Part shown: positions 45,919 to 55,317 of the stretch, piece after piece
Layout of the letters: each line of letters starts with the position of its first letter
Position numbering within the stretch: the stretch's first letter is position 1
Source: Paracoccaceae bacterium Fryx2
GTDB taxonomy: Bacteria; Pseudomonadota; Alphaproteobacteria; Rhodobacterales; Rhodobacteraceae
Direction: 5' to 3'
DNA: 64,000 bases
Assembly: GCA_032334235.1 (NCBI GenBank)
Contig: JAVSGI010000005.1
Location: 372,001-436,000 of the forward strand
Position numbers and translations under genes: made by a program
The notes under the pieces: model-generated
The model's input: only the letters and a program-made list of their open reading frames with translations
Databases searched by the model: none
Told to the model about the DNA's origin: nothing

Positions 45919-46004
45919 GACGGGCGGTCGCTAAGGTATGGGGTCACGGGGGGCGTCCTTGTGGTGCGGCTTTCAACTAGGGCCCTTCCCGGAAATGTCA
46001 TGCG

Positions 46005-46781
46005 TCAGCGCCCGCTATCATCGGGCACCAGCGCAATCTGAACCCCCGCCGCCGCCAGCAGGGCGGCAATGTCGGCGGGGGGGGCGGCATCGGTCACCAG
46101 CCGGTGAAACGCCGAAGGTGCCGCGACCCGGATCGGGGCGGCGCGGCCGAACTTGGTGGCATCGGCGGCGACAATCGCCTGATCGGCCTGTTCGATGATG
46201 GCGCGGGAAAACTCGGCCTCGCGCAGGTCGTGCAGCAGGAAGCCCGCGCGGGCATCGACCGCCGCCGCCGACAGCACCGCGTGCTGCACCCGGAACTGGC
46301 GCACGAAGGCCAGCGCCTCGGCCCCGAAGGCGCCGCCGTCGTGGCTGCGCAATTCGCCCCCCGCCATGAACACCCGGTTGGCATTGCGGCTGGCCAGTGC
46401 CTGCGCCACCGCCAGCGAATTGGTCACCACCAGCAGCTCGCGGTGCTGGCGCAGCGCCTGTGCGACATAGGCCGTGGTCGAGCCGACATCGAGGAACAGC
46501 GACGCCCCGTCAGCGATCATCGCCGCCAGATGCGCAGCAATCCGGCGCTTGGCGGCGGGGTTCTGCACGAAACGCTGGGCAAAGGTCGGCTCCGGCCCCC
46601 AGTCGCGCAGGTGCACCCCGCCGTGGACCTTGGTCACCAGCCCCTCGCCCTCCAGCCGCTTGATGGCGCGGCGGATGGTTTCCTCGGTCACGCCGAGATG
46701 CCGCGCCAGATCGAGGATTCGCCCCGACCCCGCCGCCTGCAGGATGTCGAGGATTTCGCGCTCGCGCTGACTGCTTGACAT
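46005..46781 (-). CDS. DeoR-family transcriptional regulator
   Basis: 258 residues. The N-terminal HTH is REREILDILQAAGSG, LARHLGVTEETIRRAIKRLE, LVTKVHGGVHLRDWG. The DeoR sugar-phosphate sensor domain has LFLDVGSTTAYVAQAL, LLVVTNSLAVAQALA, VFMAGGELRSHDGGAFG and the AADATKFGR segment. ATG 46781 is chosen at MSSSQRERE; the longer frame crosses the operator. It is divergent from the betaine-type transporter operon and probably controls it through the palindrome at 46818-46863. Confidence 0.9.
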   Translation of the reverse strand: MSSSQREREILDILQAAGSGRILDLARHLGVTEETIRRAIKRLEGEGLVTKVHGGVHLRDWGPEPTFAQRFVQNPAAKRRIAAHLAAMIADGASLFLDVGSTTAYVAQALRQHRELLVVTNSLAVAQALASRNANRVFMAGGELRSHDGGAFGAEALAFVRQFRVQHAVLSAAAVDARAGFLLHDLREAEFSRAIIEQADQAIVAADATKFGRAAPIRVAAPSAFHRLVTDAAPPADIAALLAAAGVQIALVPDDSGR

Positions 46782-46817
46782 TTGGGCGGCTCCGGAACGC
46801 GGAATGTGGGGAAGCGG

Positions 46818-46863
46818 TGTTGGAATGGACAAGCAATGCAGCGGAATGGACTGTATTCCAACA
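46818..46863. promoter_or_regulatory. Palindrome in divergent DeoR/transporter gap, probable operator
   Basis: TGTTGGAAT (46818-46826) and ATTCCAACA (46855-46863) are a perfect 9-bp inverted repeat 28 bases apart. Between them GGAATGGAC occurs twice (46822-46830 and 46843-46851). The site sits 37 bases from the regulator start and about 145 from the binding-protein start. DeoR-family proteins bind such repeated half-sites; binding is inferred. Confidence 0.6.
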
Positions 46864-47007
46864 TCCGCCCAAATCAAAGCCACAAAAACCCACAAAGCGT
46901 TTGACAGGTTCTACCCCCGCCTGCACGATCGTCCGACAGATCGGTCGCAAAAGGACCGGCGCAGCCCTGCCTGCCGGACGGGGTGCCAACGGGAAAGGAC
47001 TGCCACG

Positions 47008-47958
47008 ATGATTCAGATGAAACCCACGCTGACGGTTGCCGCAGGCGTGCTTGCCCTTGGGGCCGGCATGGCGCTGGCCGAGGTGGAAAGCAACGACCCG
47101 ATCAAGCTGACGCTGCACGACTGGACCGGCCAGCTCCTGACCACCAACATCATGGCCGCCGTGCTGGAAGAGGCGGGCTATACGGTCGAGCTAGTGCAGG
47201 CCGACTATCTGGCGCAGTTCGCCGGGCTGAAGACCGGCGATCTGGATGTGGCGATGGAAATCTGGGAAACCACCGGCCGCGAGGCGATGGACGAGGCGGT
47301 GGCGACCGGCAACGTCGTCAACCTCGGCCCCACCGGCATGATGGCGATCGAGGAGTGGTGGTATCCGCTCTACATGAAGGAAAAATGCCCCGGCCTGCCC
47401 GACTGGCAGGCGCTGAACGCCTGCGCCGAAGCCTTCGCCACGCCCGAGACCGCGCCGAAGGGCCGCTATCTGGGCGGGCCGGTCACCTGGGGCGGGTTTG
47501 ACGAGGAACGGGTGGCGGGGCTGGGTCTGAATTTCGAGGTGATCCACGCGGGCACCGACGCCGCGATGTTTGCCGAGCTTGAATCGGCCTATCAGCGGCA
47601 AGACCCGATCCTGCTCTGGGTCTATGCGCCTCACTGGGCGCCGCAGAAATACGAGGGCGGGTGGGTCCAGTTCCCCGCCTATGCCCCTGAATGCTACACC
47701 GATCCGGCCTGGGGCGGAAACCCGGCTGCGACGCATGACTGCGGCAAGCCGACCGGGCCGATCTGGAAAGTCGCCTGGTCGGGCGTGGCGCAGAAATGGC
47801 CGGGTGCTGCCAGGGCGATCGAGGCTTTCACAGTGGACAATGACGCCATGGGCGCGATGATCGCCAAGGTCGATCTGGACGGCGTGGCGATGGATGATGT
47901 CGTGGATGAGTGGATGACGGCGAACGAGGCCACATGGAAGGCCTGGATCGGCAAGTGA
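47008..47958 (+). CDS. Betaine/choline-type ABC binding protein (OpuAC family)
   Basis: 316 residues with a signal peptide (LTVAAGVLALGAGMALAE). OpuAC/ProX-type fold: LTLHDWTGQLLTTNIMAAVLEEAGY, AGLKTGDLDVAMEIWETTG, WWYPLYMKEKCPGLPDW, LLWVYAPHWAPQKYEGGW. Many Trp and Tyr residues could form the aromatic box that binds quaternary ammonium groups. Four cysteines (KCPGLPDWQALNAC, ECYTD, HDCGKP) may make disulfides. The ligand could be glycine betaine, dimethylglycine or choline (inference). Confidence 0.88.
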   Translation: MIQMKPTLTVAAGVLALGAGMALAEVESNDPIKLTLHDWTGQLLTTNIMAAVLEEAGYTVELVQADYLAQFAGLKTGDLDVAMEIWETTGREAMDEAVATGNVVNLGPTGMMAIEEWWYPLYMKEKCPGLPDWQALNACAEAFATPETAPKGRYLGGPVTWGGFDEERVAGLGLNFEVIHAGTDAAMFAELESAYQRQDPILLWVYAPHWAPQKYEGGWVQFPAYAPECYTDPAWGGNPAATHDCGKPTGPIWKVAWSGVAQKWPGAARAIEAFTVDNDAMGAMIAKVDLDGVAMDDVVDEWMTANEATWKAWIGK

Positions 47959-47966
47959 TCCACCCT

Positions 47967-47994
47967 GGGCGGGCCGCATCCCCTCGGCCCGCCC
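47967..47994 (+). terminator. 10-bp perfect stem-loop after betaine-binding-protein gene
   Basis: GGGCGGGCCG (47967-47976) pairs perfectly with CGGCCCGCCC (47985-47994) around an 8-base loop; GTTTG follows. It lies 9 bases after the stop and 28 before the ATPase gene, and is likely a partial terminator or mRNA stabiliser. Confidence 0.6.
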
Positions 47995-48021
47995 GTTTGA
48001 CCGCCCTTCGACCTGGAAGAA

Positions 48022-49047
48022 ATGATGCCTGACCGCCCCGTCAAGCTAGCCTGTCGGCATGTCTGGAAGCTTTACGGCCCCCACCCCGACCGGCTGATTG
48101 CCGGCGGGTCGGTGCCTTCGCTGGACGCGATCCGGGCCTCGGGCCATGTCGGCGCGGTTCGCGATGCCAGCCTTGACGTGCGCGCGGGCGAGATATTCGT
48201 GATCATGGGACTGTCGGGGTCGGGCAAGTCGACGCTGGTGCGCTGCCTGTCGCGGCTGGTCGAACCCACGGCGGGCGAGATCCTGTTCAACGGGCAGGAC
48301 CTGCTGAAGGCAAGTGCGCGCGAGATGATCGAGATCCGCCGTCACCGCATGGGCATGGTGTTCCAGCATTTTGCGCTGCTGCCGCATCTGACGGTGCTGC
48401 AGAACGTGGCCTTTCCGCTCGAGGTGCAGGGGGTGCCCCGCGCCGTGCGCGAGGCCCGCGCCCGCGAGGTCACGGCGCTGGTCGGATTGCAGGGCCGCGA
48501 GGACTATTTCCCCCGCCAGCTTTCGGGCGGCCAGCAGCAGCGCGTCGGCATTGCCCGCAGCCTGGCGGTGGAGCCGGAACTGTGGTTTCTCGATGAACCC
48601 TTCTCGGCGCTGGACCCGCTGATCCGGCGCGAGATGCAGGATGAATTCCTGCGCATCCAGACCGCGTTGCAGAAGACCATCGTCTTCATCACGCATGATT
48701 TCGACGAGGCGATCCGGCTGGCGGACCGCATTGCCATCATGAAAGACGGCGCATTGGTGCAGATCGCCACGCCCGAGGAGCTGGTGCTGAATCCGGCCGA
48801 CGACTATGTGGCCGCCTTCACCGCCCATGTCGCCCGCGCCAAGGTGGTGACGCTGGGGCGGATCATGACGCCGGGGGCGGCGCCCGAGGTGGCAGGCGCC
48901 TTGCCCGCGACGGCCCGCGTCGAAGCGGTCGCAGACCGGATCGAGGCCGCGGGCCTGCCCCATGCCGTGCTTGACGAGGCAGGTCAAGTGATCGGCCATG
49001 TCGGCGCGCGGGCGGTGATCGACGTGCTGCTGGGGCGGGTGCGATGA
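48022..49047 (+). CDS. Glycine betaine-type ABC ATPase (ProV/OpuAA family)
   Basis: 341 residues. Walker A is GLSGSGKSTLVRCLSRL, Q-loop MVFQHFALLPHLTVLQN, signature LSGGQQQRVGIARSL, Walker B LWFLDEPFSALDP and H-loop ITHDFDEAIRLADR. The N-terminal RHVWKLYGPHPDRLI and insertion before the Walker A (IRASGHVGAVRDASLDV) are ProV-like. The C-terminal ~70 residues are a short regulatory tail, CBS-like in position. Its stop overlaps the permease start as ATGA. Confidence 0.93.
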   Translation: MMPDRPVKLACRHVWKLYGPHPDRLIAGGSVPSLDAIRASGHVGAVRDASLDVRAGEIFVIMGLSGSGKSTLVRCLSRLVEPTAGEILFNGQDLLKASAREMIEIRRHRMGMVFQHFALLPHLTVLQNVAFPLEVQGVPRAVREARAREVTALVGLQGREDYFPRQLSGGQQQRVGIARSLAVEPELWFLDEPFSALDPLIRREMQDEFLRIQTALQKTIVFITHDFDEAIRLADRIAIMKDGALVQIATPEELVLNPADDYVAAFTAHVARAKVVTLGRIMTPGAAPEVAGALPATARVEAVADRIEAAGLPHAVLDEAGQVIGHVGARAVIDVLLGRVR

Positions 49048-51014
49048 CGCGGCGCTCCGGCCTCTGGCTGGGGTTGCTGGCGTTCAGCCTTGCGCTGGCG
49101 GCGCTGTCGGCGCGGCTGCCGGGCTGGGCGCTGCTGCCGCCAGAGGCGTTGCAGGTCGATCTGGCGGGGGCGCTGAGTGCCGGGATGACCTGGCTGGTGG
49201 AACGCGCCACCTTCGGACTCTTCACCGTGAAGGAAGCGACACGCGCCTTTGCCGCGATGCTGGAGGCGCCATATGACGCCGCCCGAATCCTGCTCGTCGA
49301 CGGCATCACCGAAGGCCGGGGGCGGCGGGCGGAAACCATCGTGCCGCCGCTGTCGTGGATAGCGGTCACGGCGGCTGCGGTGGCGCTGGGCATCCATGCC
49401 CGCAGTCTGGCGTTGGGGCTGGGGGTCGGGGCGCTGTTCCTTTACCTCGCGGTGTTCGGGCAATGGGCAAGTGCCATGGTCACGCTGGCCTCGATCGCCA
49501 TCGCGGTGCCGATCGGGGTGGCGGGCGGATTGTGCCTTGGCATCATGGCCTGGGCGTGGCGGCCCTTCGACCGGCTGCTGTCGCCGGTGCTCGACCTGAT
49601 GCAGACGGTGCCGACCTTCGCCTATCTGGTGCCGATCCTGTTTCTCTACGGCTTCGGCCCGGTGGCGGCGCTGATCGCCACGGTGATCTATGCCATGCCG
49701 CCGATGGTTCGCATCACCACGCTGGCCTTGCGCGCGATTCCGGCCGAGATCGTCGAATTTTCCGTGATGGTCGGCTGCACGCCGCTGCAACGCCTGCGCC
49801 GGGTGCTGCTGCCCGCCGCGCTGCCCGACCTGATGGTGGGGGTCAATCAGGTGATCATGCTGAGCCTGAACATGGTGATCATCGCCTCGATGATCGGTGC
49901 GGGCGGGCTGGGGTTCGACGTGCTGAACGCGCTGCGCCGGCTCGACATCGGCGCGGGCGTCGAGGCGGGGCTGGCGATCACCGCCCTTGCCGTGGCGCTG
50001 GACCGGCTGAGCCAGGCATTGGCCGAACGCAGCGGGTTGCGTTCCGTGGTGCGGGGCAACCTGTTGCAGCGGCACCCCAAGACCGTGGCGGTGCTGGCGG
50101 TGATCGTGCTGACCGGCCTTGCGGGGCTGGTCTGGCCCTGGGTGCAGACCTACCCGCAGGCGGCCGAGCTTTCGACCAGGGCGTTCTGGTCCGATCTGGT
50201 GAGGCACATCAACGTCAACTACTTCGACCAGCTTGAGGCGGTGAAGACCTTCCTGCTGGTCAACCTGCTGTTGCCGGTGAAACGCTTCCTGCTGGCGCTG
50301 CCCTGGGTCTGGGTGGTCGGGCTGGTTGTGCTGGCGGGGTGGCAGCTGGGGCGGGCAAGGCTGGCGCTACTGTGCCTGTGCCTGTCGCTGTTCATCGTGA
50401 CCACCGGGCTCTGGGAACAGGCGATGACCACGCTCTACCTTTGCGGCGTCTCGGTGGTGATCGCCACGCTGATCGGGCTTCCGCTGGGCGTGCTGGCGGC
50501 AAGCAATGCCACGGCGGGGCGGGTGATCGGCGGCTTCATCGACACGCTGCAAACCCTGCCGAGCTTCGTCTACCTGATCCCGGTCGTGATGCTGTTCCGG
50601 GTCGGCGACTTTTCCGCGATGATCGCTGTGGTGCTCTACGCGCTGGCCCCGGCGGTGCGCTATGTCGCCCACGGGTTGCGCAGCCTGCCGCCCGAACTGG
50701 CCGAGGCCGGGGTGGTCTGCGGCTGCACCCGCTGGCAGGTGCTGACCCGCATCCGCCTGCCGATGGCGCTGCCCGACATCCTGCTGGGCCTGAACCAGAC
50801 CATCCTGCTGGCGTTGTCGATGCTGGTGATCACCGCGCTGGTCGGCACCCGCGACCTGGGGCAGGAGGTCTACATCGCCCTGACCCGCGCCGACACAGGG
50901 GCGGGCTTTGTCGCCGGGGTCTCGGTCGCGGCCATTGCCATCATTGCCGACCGGCTGATCGCCGCCGGGGCGGCGCGCGCGAAGGCCCGGCTGGGGCTGG
51001 AGGGGGCCACATGA
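49044..51014 (+). CDS. Fused double ABC permease, betaine type
   Basis: 656 residues with two complete permease domains in tandem, rather than the single ProW-type subunit. The EAA-like loops are VEFSVMVGCTPLQRLRRVLLP (about residue 237) and AEAGVVCGCTRWQVLTRIRLP (about 552); MQTVPTFAYLVPILFLYG and LQTLPSFVYLIPVVMLFR are the matching helices before each. The halves resemble each other, so it arose by duplication and fusion and can form the whole channel alone. It overlaps genes on both sides by ATGA. Confidence 0.92.
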   Translation: MTRRSGLWLGLLAFSLALAALSARLPGWALLPPEALQVDLAGALSAGMTWLVERATFGLFTVKEATRAFAAMLEAPYDAARILLVDGITEGRGRRAETIVPPLSWIAVTAAAVALGIHARSLALGLGVGALFLYLAVFGQWASAMVTLASIAIAVPIGVAGGLCLGIMAWAWRPFDRLLSPVLDLMQTVPTFAYLVPILFLYGFGPVAALIATVIYAMPPMVRITTLALRAIPAEIVEFSVMVGCTPLQRLRRVLLPAALPDLMVGVNQVIMLSLNMVIIASMIGAGGLGFDVLNALRRLDIGAGVEAGLAITALAVALDRLSQALAERSGLRSVVRGNLLQRHPKTVAVLAVIVLTGLAGLVWPWVQTYPQAAELSTRAFWSDLVRHINVNYFDQLEAVKTFLLVNLLLPVKRFLLALPWVWVVGLVVLAGWQLGRARLALLCLCLSLFIVTTGLWEQAMTTLYLCGVSVVIATLIGLPLGVLAASNATAGRVIGGFIDTLQTLPSFVYLIPVVMLFRVGDFSAMIAVVLYALAPAVRYVAHGLRSLPPELAEAGVVCGCTRWQVLTRIRLPMALPDILLGLNQTILLALSMLVITALVGTRDLGQEVYIALTRADTGAGFVAGVSVAAIAIIADRLIAAGAARAKARLGLEGAT

Positions 51015-51883
51015 CACCGATGCAACGCCTGCTGTCGCTGCCGGTCTGGCAGGGCGAGGTGCGGGCCGAACCCTTGGGCGGCGGCATCACCAACCTGAAC
51101 TATCTGGTGCAGGACGACGCGCGCCGCGCCGTGGTGCGGATCGGGGATGACATTCCGGTGCACCAGATCATGCGCTTCAACGAACTGGCCGCCAGCCGGG
51201 CGGCCCATGCTGCCGGGGTCTCGCCCGCCGTGCTGCATCACGAACCCGGCGCGCTGGTGATCGACTTCGTCGAGGGCCGCACCCTGACCGCCGCAGACCT
51301 TTGTCAGGATGCGATGCTTGATCAGGCGCTGGCGCTGATTGTCCGGGCACACCGCGAGATTCCGCGCCACCTGCGCGGCCCGGCGCTGATGTTCTGGGTG
51401 TTCCACGTCATCCGCGACTATGCCGCCACGCTGCGCGACGGGGCCAGCCCGCATCTGGCCCTGCTGCCCGACATGCTGGCAGAGGCCGACCGGCTGGAGG
51501 CGGCGGTGGGGCCGATCGACCTTGTGTTCGGCCACAACGACCTTTTGCCCGCCAACTTCCTGCACGACGGCGCGCGGCTCTGGCTGATCGACTGGGATTA
51601 TGCCGGCTTCAACTCGCCGCTGTTCGATCTGGGCGGGCTCGCGGCCAACAACGGGCTGTCCCCGGCGCAGGAGGTGCGGATGCTGGAGACCTATTTCGAC
51701 CGGCCCTGCGACGCGGGCCTGATGCACCGTTACCGCGCGATGAAGGCCGCAAGCGCGCTGCGCGAAACCTGCTGGTCGATGGTTTCGGAACTGCATTCCG
51801 ACCTCGATTTCGATTTTTCCACCTACACCCAGACCAACCTCGCCACCTTCCGCGCGGCGCTGGACGGGTTTGAACAAGGCTGA
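51011..51883 (+). CDS. Choline/ethanolamine-kinase-like phosphotransferase
   Basis: 290 residues of the aminoglycoside-phosphotransferase/choline-kinase fold. Motifs are LGGGITNLNYLVQ (nucleotide loop), AVVRIGDD, VFGHNDLLPANFLHDG (Brenner-type catalytic loop, D in HND) and LWLIDWDYAGFNSPLFDLGGLA (metal-binding DxD-like). The gene is translationally coupled to the permease. The substrate may be the imported amino-alcohol or a related compound, but this is inference. It ends 7 bases before the dehydrogenase gene. Confidence 0.85.
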   Translation: MTPMQRLLSLPVWQGEVRAEPLGGGITNLNYLVQDDARRAVVRIGDDIPVHQIMRFNELAASRAAHAAGVSPAVLHHEPGALVIDFVEGRTLTAADLCQDAMLDQALALIVRAHREIPRHLRGPALMFWVFHVIRDYAATLRDGASPHLALLPDMLAEADRLEAAVGPIDLVFGHNDLLPANFLHDGARLWLIDWDYAGFNSPLFDLGGLAANNGLSPAQEVRMLETYFDRPCDAGLMHRYRAMKAASALRETCWSMVSELHSDLDFDFSTYTQTNLATFRAALDGFEQG

Positions 51884-51890
51884 GGATACC

Positions 51891-53415
51891 ATGGCTGACC
51901 TTCCCACCACCGCACGAGCCGTCATCATCGGCGGCGGCATCATCGGCTGTTCGACCGCCTATCACATGGGCAAGCTCGGCTGGACCGACACCGTCCTGCT
52001 GGAGCGGAAAAAGCTGACCAGCGGCACCACCTTCCATGCGGCGGGGCTGGTGGGGCAGTTAAGAACCTCTGCCAACATCACGCAATTGCTGGGCTATTCC
52101 GTTGAGCTCTACAACCGGCTGGCGCAGGAAACCGGCATCGAGACGGGGTGGAAGATGAACGGCGGCCTGCGCCTTGCCTGCAACGCCGAACGCTGGACGG
52201 AAGTGAAGCGCCAGGCCACCACCGCCCATTCCTTCGGGCTGGAGATGCACCTGCTGTCACCCCGCGAGGCCCAAGGTCTGTGGCCGCTGATGACCATCGA
52301 CGATCTGGTGGGGGCGGCGTTCCTGCCCACCGATGGGCAGGCCAACCCGTCCGACATCACCCAGTCGCTGGCCAAGGGCGCGCGGATGGCGGGGGTGAAG
52401 ATCTTCGAGGATACGCCGGTGATCCGGATCATCGTCGAGAACGGCCGGATTCGCGGCGTCGAGACGCCATCCGGCACCATCGAATGCGAAAAGGTGATCT
52501 GCTGCGCCGGACAATGGACGCGGGTGCTGGCGGGGTCGGTCGGGGTCAACGTGCCGCTGGTCTCGGTCGAGCATCAGTACATGATCACCGAGCGGATTCC
52601 GGGTGTGACCCCCAACCTCCCCACCCTGCGCGACCCGGACCGGCTGACCTACTGGAAAGAGGATGTCGGCGGGCTGGTGATGGGCGGGTATGAACCCAAC
52701 CCGGTGGCCTGGGCGACCGGCGGCATCCCCGAAGGCTTCCACCATGAACTGCTGACCTCGAACTTCGACCATTTCGAGCAGTTCATGGATCTGGCGATCG
52801 GCCGGGTGCCCGCGCTGGAAACCGCCGGGATCAGGCAGTTGATCAACGGGCCGGAAAGCTTCACCCCCGACGGCAATTTCATCCTGGGCGAGGCGCCGGA
52901 GCTGCGCAACTTCTTCGTCGGCGCCGGGTTCAACGCCTTCGGCATCGCGTCGGGCGGCGGGGCGGGCATGGCGCTGGCGGAATGGGCGGCGACGGGGGCG
53001 GCACCGTTCGACCTCTGGCCGGTCGATATCCGCCGGTTCGGCCGGGTCCACCAGTCAACCGACTGGGTCCGCACCCGCACGCTGGAGGCTTACGGCAAGC
53101 ATTACACGATCGCCTGGCCGTCCGAAGAACACAGCTCCGTCCGCCCCACCCGCCGATCACCGCTTTACGCGCATCTGGCAGCACAGGGGGCCTGCTTTGG
53201 CGAGAAGCTGGGCTGGGAACGCCCGAACTGGTTCGCCGATACCGCCCGCGGCGAGGTGGCGCGCGACCGCTACAGCTATCAGCGCCCCGGCTGGTGGGAC
53301 GCGGTGCGGCGCGAACATCAGGCGGCGCGCGAGGCGGCGGTGCTGATCGACCAGACTTCGTTCGCCAAGTTCTGCCTGAAGGGCCCCGATGCCGCCGCCG
53401 CCCTGAACCGGATCG
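51891..53415 (+). pseudogene. 5' fragment of dimethylglycine/sarcosine dehydrogenase-like gene, cut by IS1634-family element
   Basis: Encodes residues 1-508 of a FAD-dependent demethylase of the DMGDH/SarDH family. The FAD motif is AVIIGGGIIGCSTAYHMGKLG. KLTSGTTFHAAGLVGQLRTS is the conserved covalent-flavin-region segment, and FFVGAGFNAFGIASGGGAG closes the FAD domain. The FAO_M linker (DIRRFGRVHQSTDWVRTRTLE) and start of the GcvT domain (AAVLIDQTSFAKFCLKGPDAAA) follow. ATG 51891 has GAGG upstream. The frame continues exactly at 55318. The intact protein would have 816 residues, normal for the family, and transfer methyl groups to tetrahydrofolate. Confidence 0.93.
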
Positions 53416-53575
53416 CCCAAGTTCGACAGCTGCGGGGCGGTTTTTGGTAGTTTTGGAATCGTCAGGATAGGGAAATCAAGTGGTTAGCTCGCCTCCAAGA
53501 TGCCTTTTGCAACGTATCTGTAGTTACACGCCATAGCGATAAATCCCCTTTATCTTCAGCGGTTTGTCCTCTATT

Positions 53576-54208
53576 ATGCATTCCATGTTTACGCGCGTCA
53601 CAGAGTCCGGCGGTCGCCGCTACCTGCAGATTGTCGAGTCGTTCCGCAACGATGCGGGCAAGTCGCGGCTGCGCGTCGTGGCCAATCTCGGTCGGCTGGA
53701 TGCGTTCAAACCGGGACAGCTCGATGCCCTCATCAACGGGCTGAACCGTGCAGCCGGGCGCGCTGAAAATACGGCGTCGGATGTCATCTACGATGCCTCC
53801 CTCGGCTACGGCGACGTCTTCGCCCTTCACGAGCTTTGGAAGGATCTCGGCTTTGATCGCGCCCTGCAGCGCGCCCTGCGATCCGGGCGCAGGGAGATCG
53901 ACGCTGAGGCCCTGATCCGCGCCATGGTGTTCAATCGGCTCTGCGCCCCGGACAGCAAGCTCGGGTGCCTGCGCTGGCTCGAAACCGTGGCAATGCCCGC
54001 GATGCCACAGGGCGTCACCCACCAGCATCTGCTGCGTGCCATGGATGCGCTGATGGACCATGCCGAGACTGTCGAGGGCGCGCTCGCCCGTCAGATCAGG
54101 CCCCTCGTGGATCATGATCTGGCCATTGTCTTCTATGATCTGACCACCGTGCGCATCCACGGGGAGGGGAGGGGAGGGTCGACGACGATCTGCGCGCCTT
54201 TGGCATGA
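53576..54208 (+). pseudogene. IS1634-family transposase, N-terminal part
   Basis: Encodes the first ~210 residues (MFTRVTESGGRRYLQIVESF, RLRVVANLGRLDAFKPGQLD, and IVFYDLTTVRIHGEG), up to the first catalytic Asp region FYDLTT. After HGEG the frame shifts inside GGGGAGGGGAGGGGAGGG (54160-54177). The continuation DDLRAFGMNKETGG is in another frame. Start codons at 53576 and 53585 (and TTG 53564) are possible. Either a disabling indel or a programmed frameshift. Confidence 0.85.
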
Positions 54209-55236
54209 ACAAGGAAACCGGCGGCATCGCCCGCCAGTTCGTCCTCGGCGTCGTGCAGACCGCCGAGGGCCTGCCTCTGATGCATACGGTCCACCCCGGC
54301 AATGTGGCTGAAACCAAGACGTTGCAGGCCATGCTCAAAACCGTGCTGCAGCGTTTCCCCATCCAGCGTATCATCTTGGTGGCGGACCGTGGCCTGCTGA
54401 GCCTCGACAACATCGGTGAGCTCACCGCCATGGCCGATCATGGCGGCCGCAAGCTCGAGTTCATCTTGGCCGTGCCGGCCCGCCGCTATGGGGAACTCGT
54501 CGAGACCTTCCGTGGGTTGGCTTTCGTGGAGGGTCTTGCCGAGGCTGCCTTTGCTGGCCACCGGCTCATCGTGGCTCACGATCCCGACCGGGCAGCGCTG
54601 CAATCGGCCAAGCGGCGGGAGCGGATAGCGGAGCTGGAAACCATGGCCGACAAGCTGGTGACACGGCTGGATGCACAGGACGCCGGCGAGACCGCCCGCG
54701 GTCGCCGCGCCTCCGACCGGGGCGCCTACAGCCGCTTCACCCGCGCCGTGGCAGAGGCCGAGCTGACCCGCTTCATCAAGGCCGACTATACCGCAGACCG
54801 CTTCAGCTGGGCCGTGGACGAGGATGCCATCACCCAGGCAGAGCTCTTCGATGGCAAGCTGGCGCTTCTGACCAACGCTCCCGACCTCACGCCCGCGGAG
54901 GCCGTCACCCGCTATAAGAGCCTGGCCGATATCGAACGCGGCTTCCGCGTCCTGAAATCCGATATCGAGATCGCGCCGGTTCATCATCGCCTGCCAGACC
55001 GCATCCGCGCCCATGCCTTGATCTGCTTTCTCGCCCTCGTGCTCTACCGCGTCATGCGCATGCGCCTGAAGGCCAAGGGACACGCCGCCAGCCCTCGCAC
55101 GGCGCTCGACCTGCTGGCTCGCATCCACAGGCATCAAGCCCGTATCGCGGAAAAAACGTTCCAAGGAACCACCACGCCAACCCCGGCGCAACTCGAGCTT
55201 TTTGATGCCCTGAGCCTGCCAAAACCCGCCCGATAG
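54205..55236 (+). pseudogene. IS1634-family transposase, C-terminal part
   Basis: 343 residues. Continues the DDE_Tnp_1 catalytic core: FVLGVVQTAEGLPLMHTVHPGN, IILVADRGLLSLDNI (second Asp) and YKSLADIERGFRVLKSDIEI (Glu), then VHHRLPDRIRAHALICFLALVL. The conserved frame actually begins upstream at VDDDLRAFG (from about 54178); ATG 54205 merely overlaps the first part's stop by ATGA. Reconstituted length is near 555 residues. Confidence 0.87.
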
Positions 55237-55317
55237 GGCCCCGTAGTTACATTTTTGGCTATTACGCCATAATAATATCAATCACTTACGCGTTTAACTG
55301 TCGAACTTGGGGGATCG

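Larger units (their letters stand above)
53416..55311 (+). mobile_element. IS1634-family (IS4-like) insertion sequence, 1896 bp
   Basis: The ends are perfect 14-bp inverted repeats CCCAAGTTCGACAG...CTGTCGAACTTGGG (53416-53429 and 55298-55311). The target duplication is 6 bp, GGATCG (53410-53415 and 55312-55317). Subterminal GTAGTTAC and ACGCCAT words occur at both ends. The transposase gene is split by a frame change in a G-rich tract. The element interrupts the dehydrogenase gene. Confidence 0.93.

Noticed and set aside
53564-54208. Separate functional transposase gene of 214 codons
   Set aside because: It ends just after the first catalytic region; the remaining core is in another frame downstream, so it is half of one gene.
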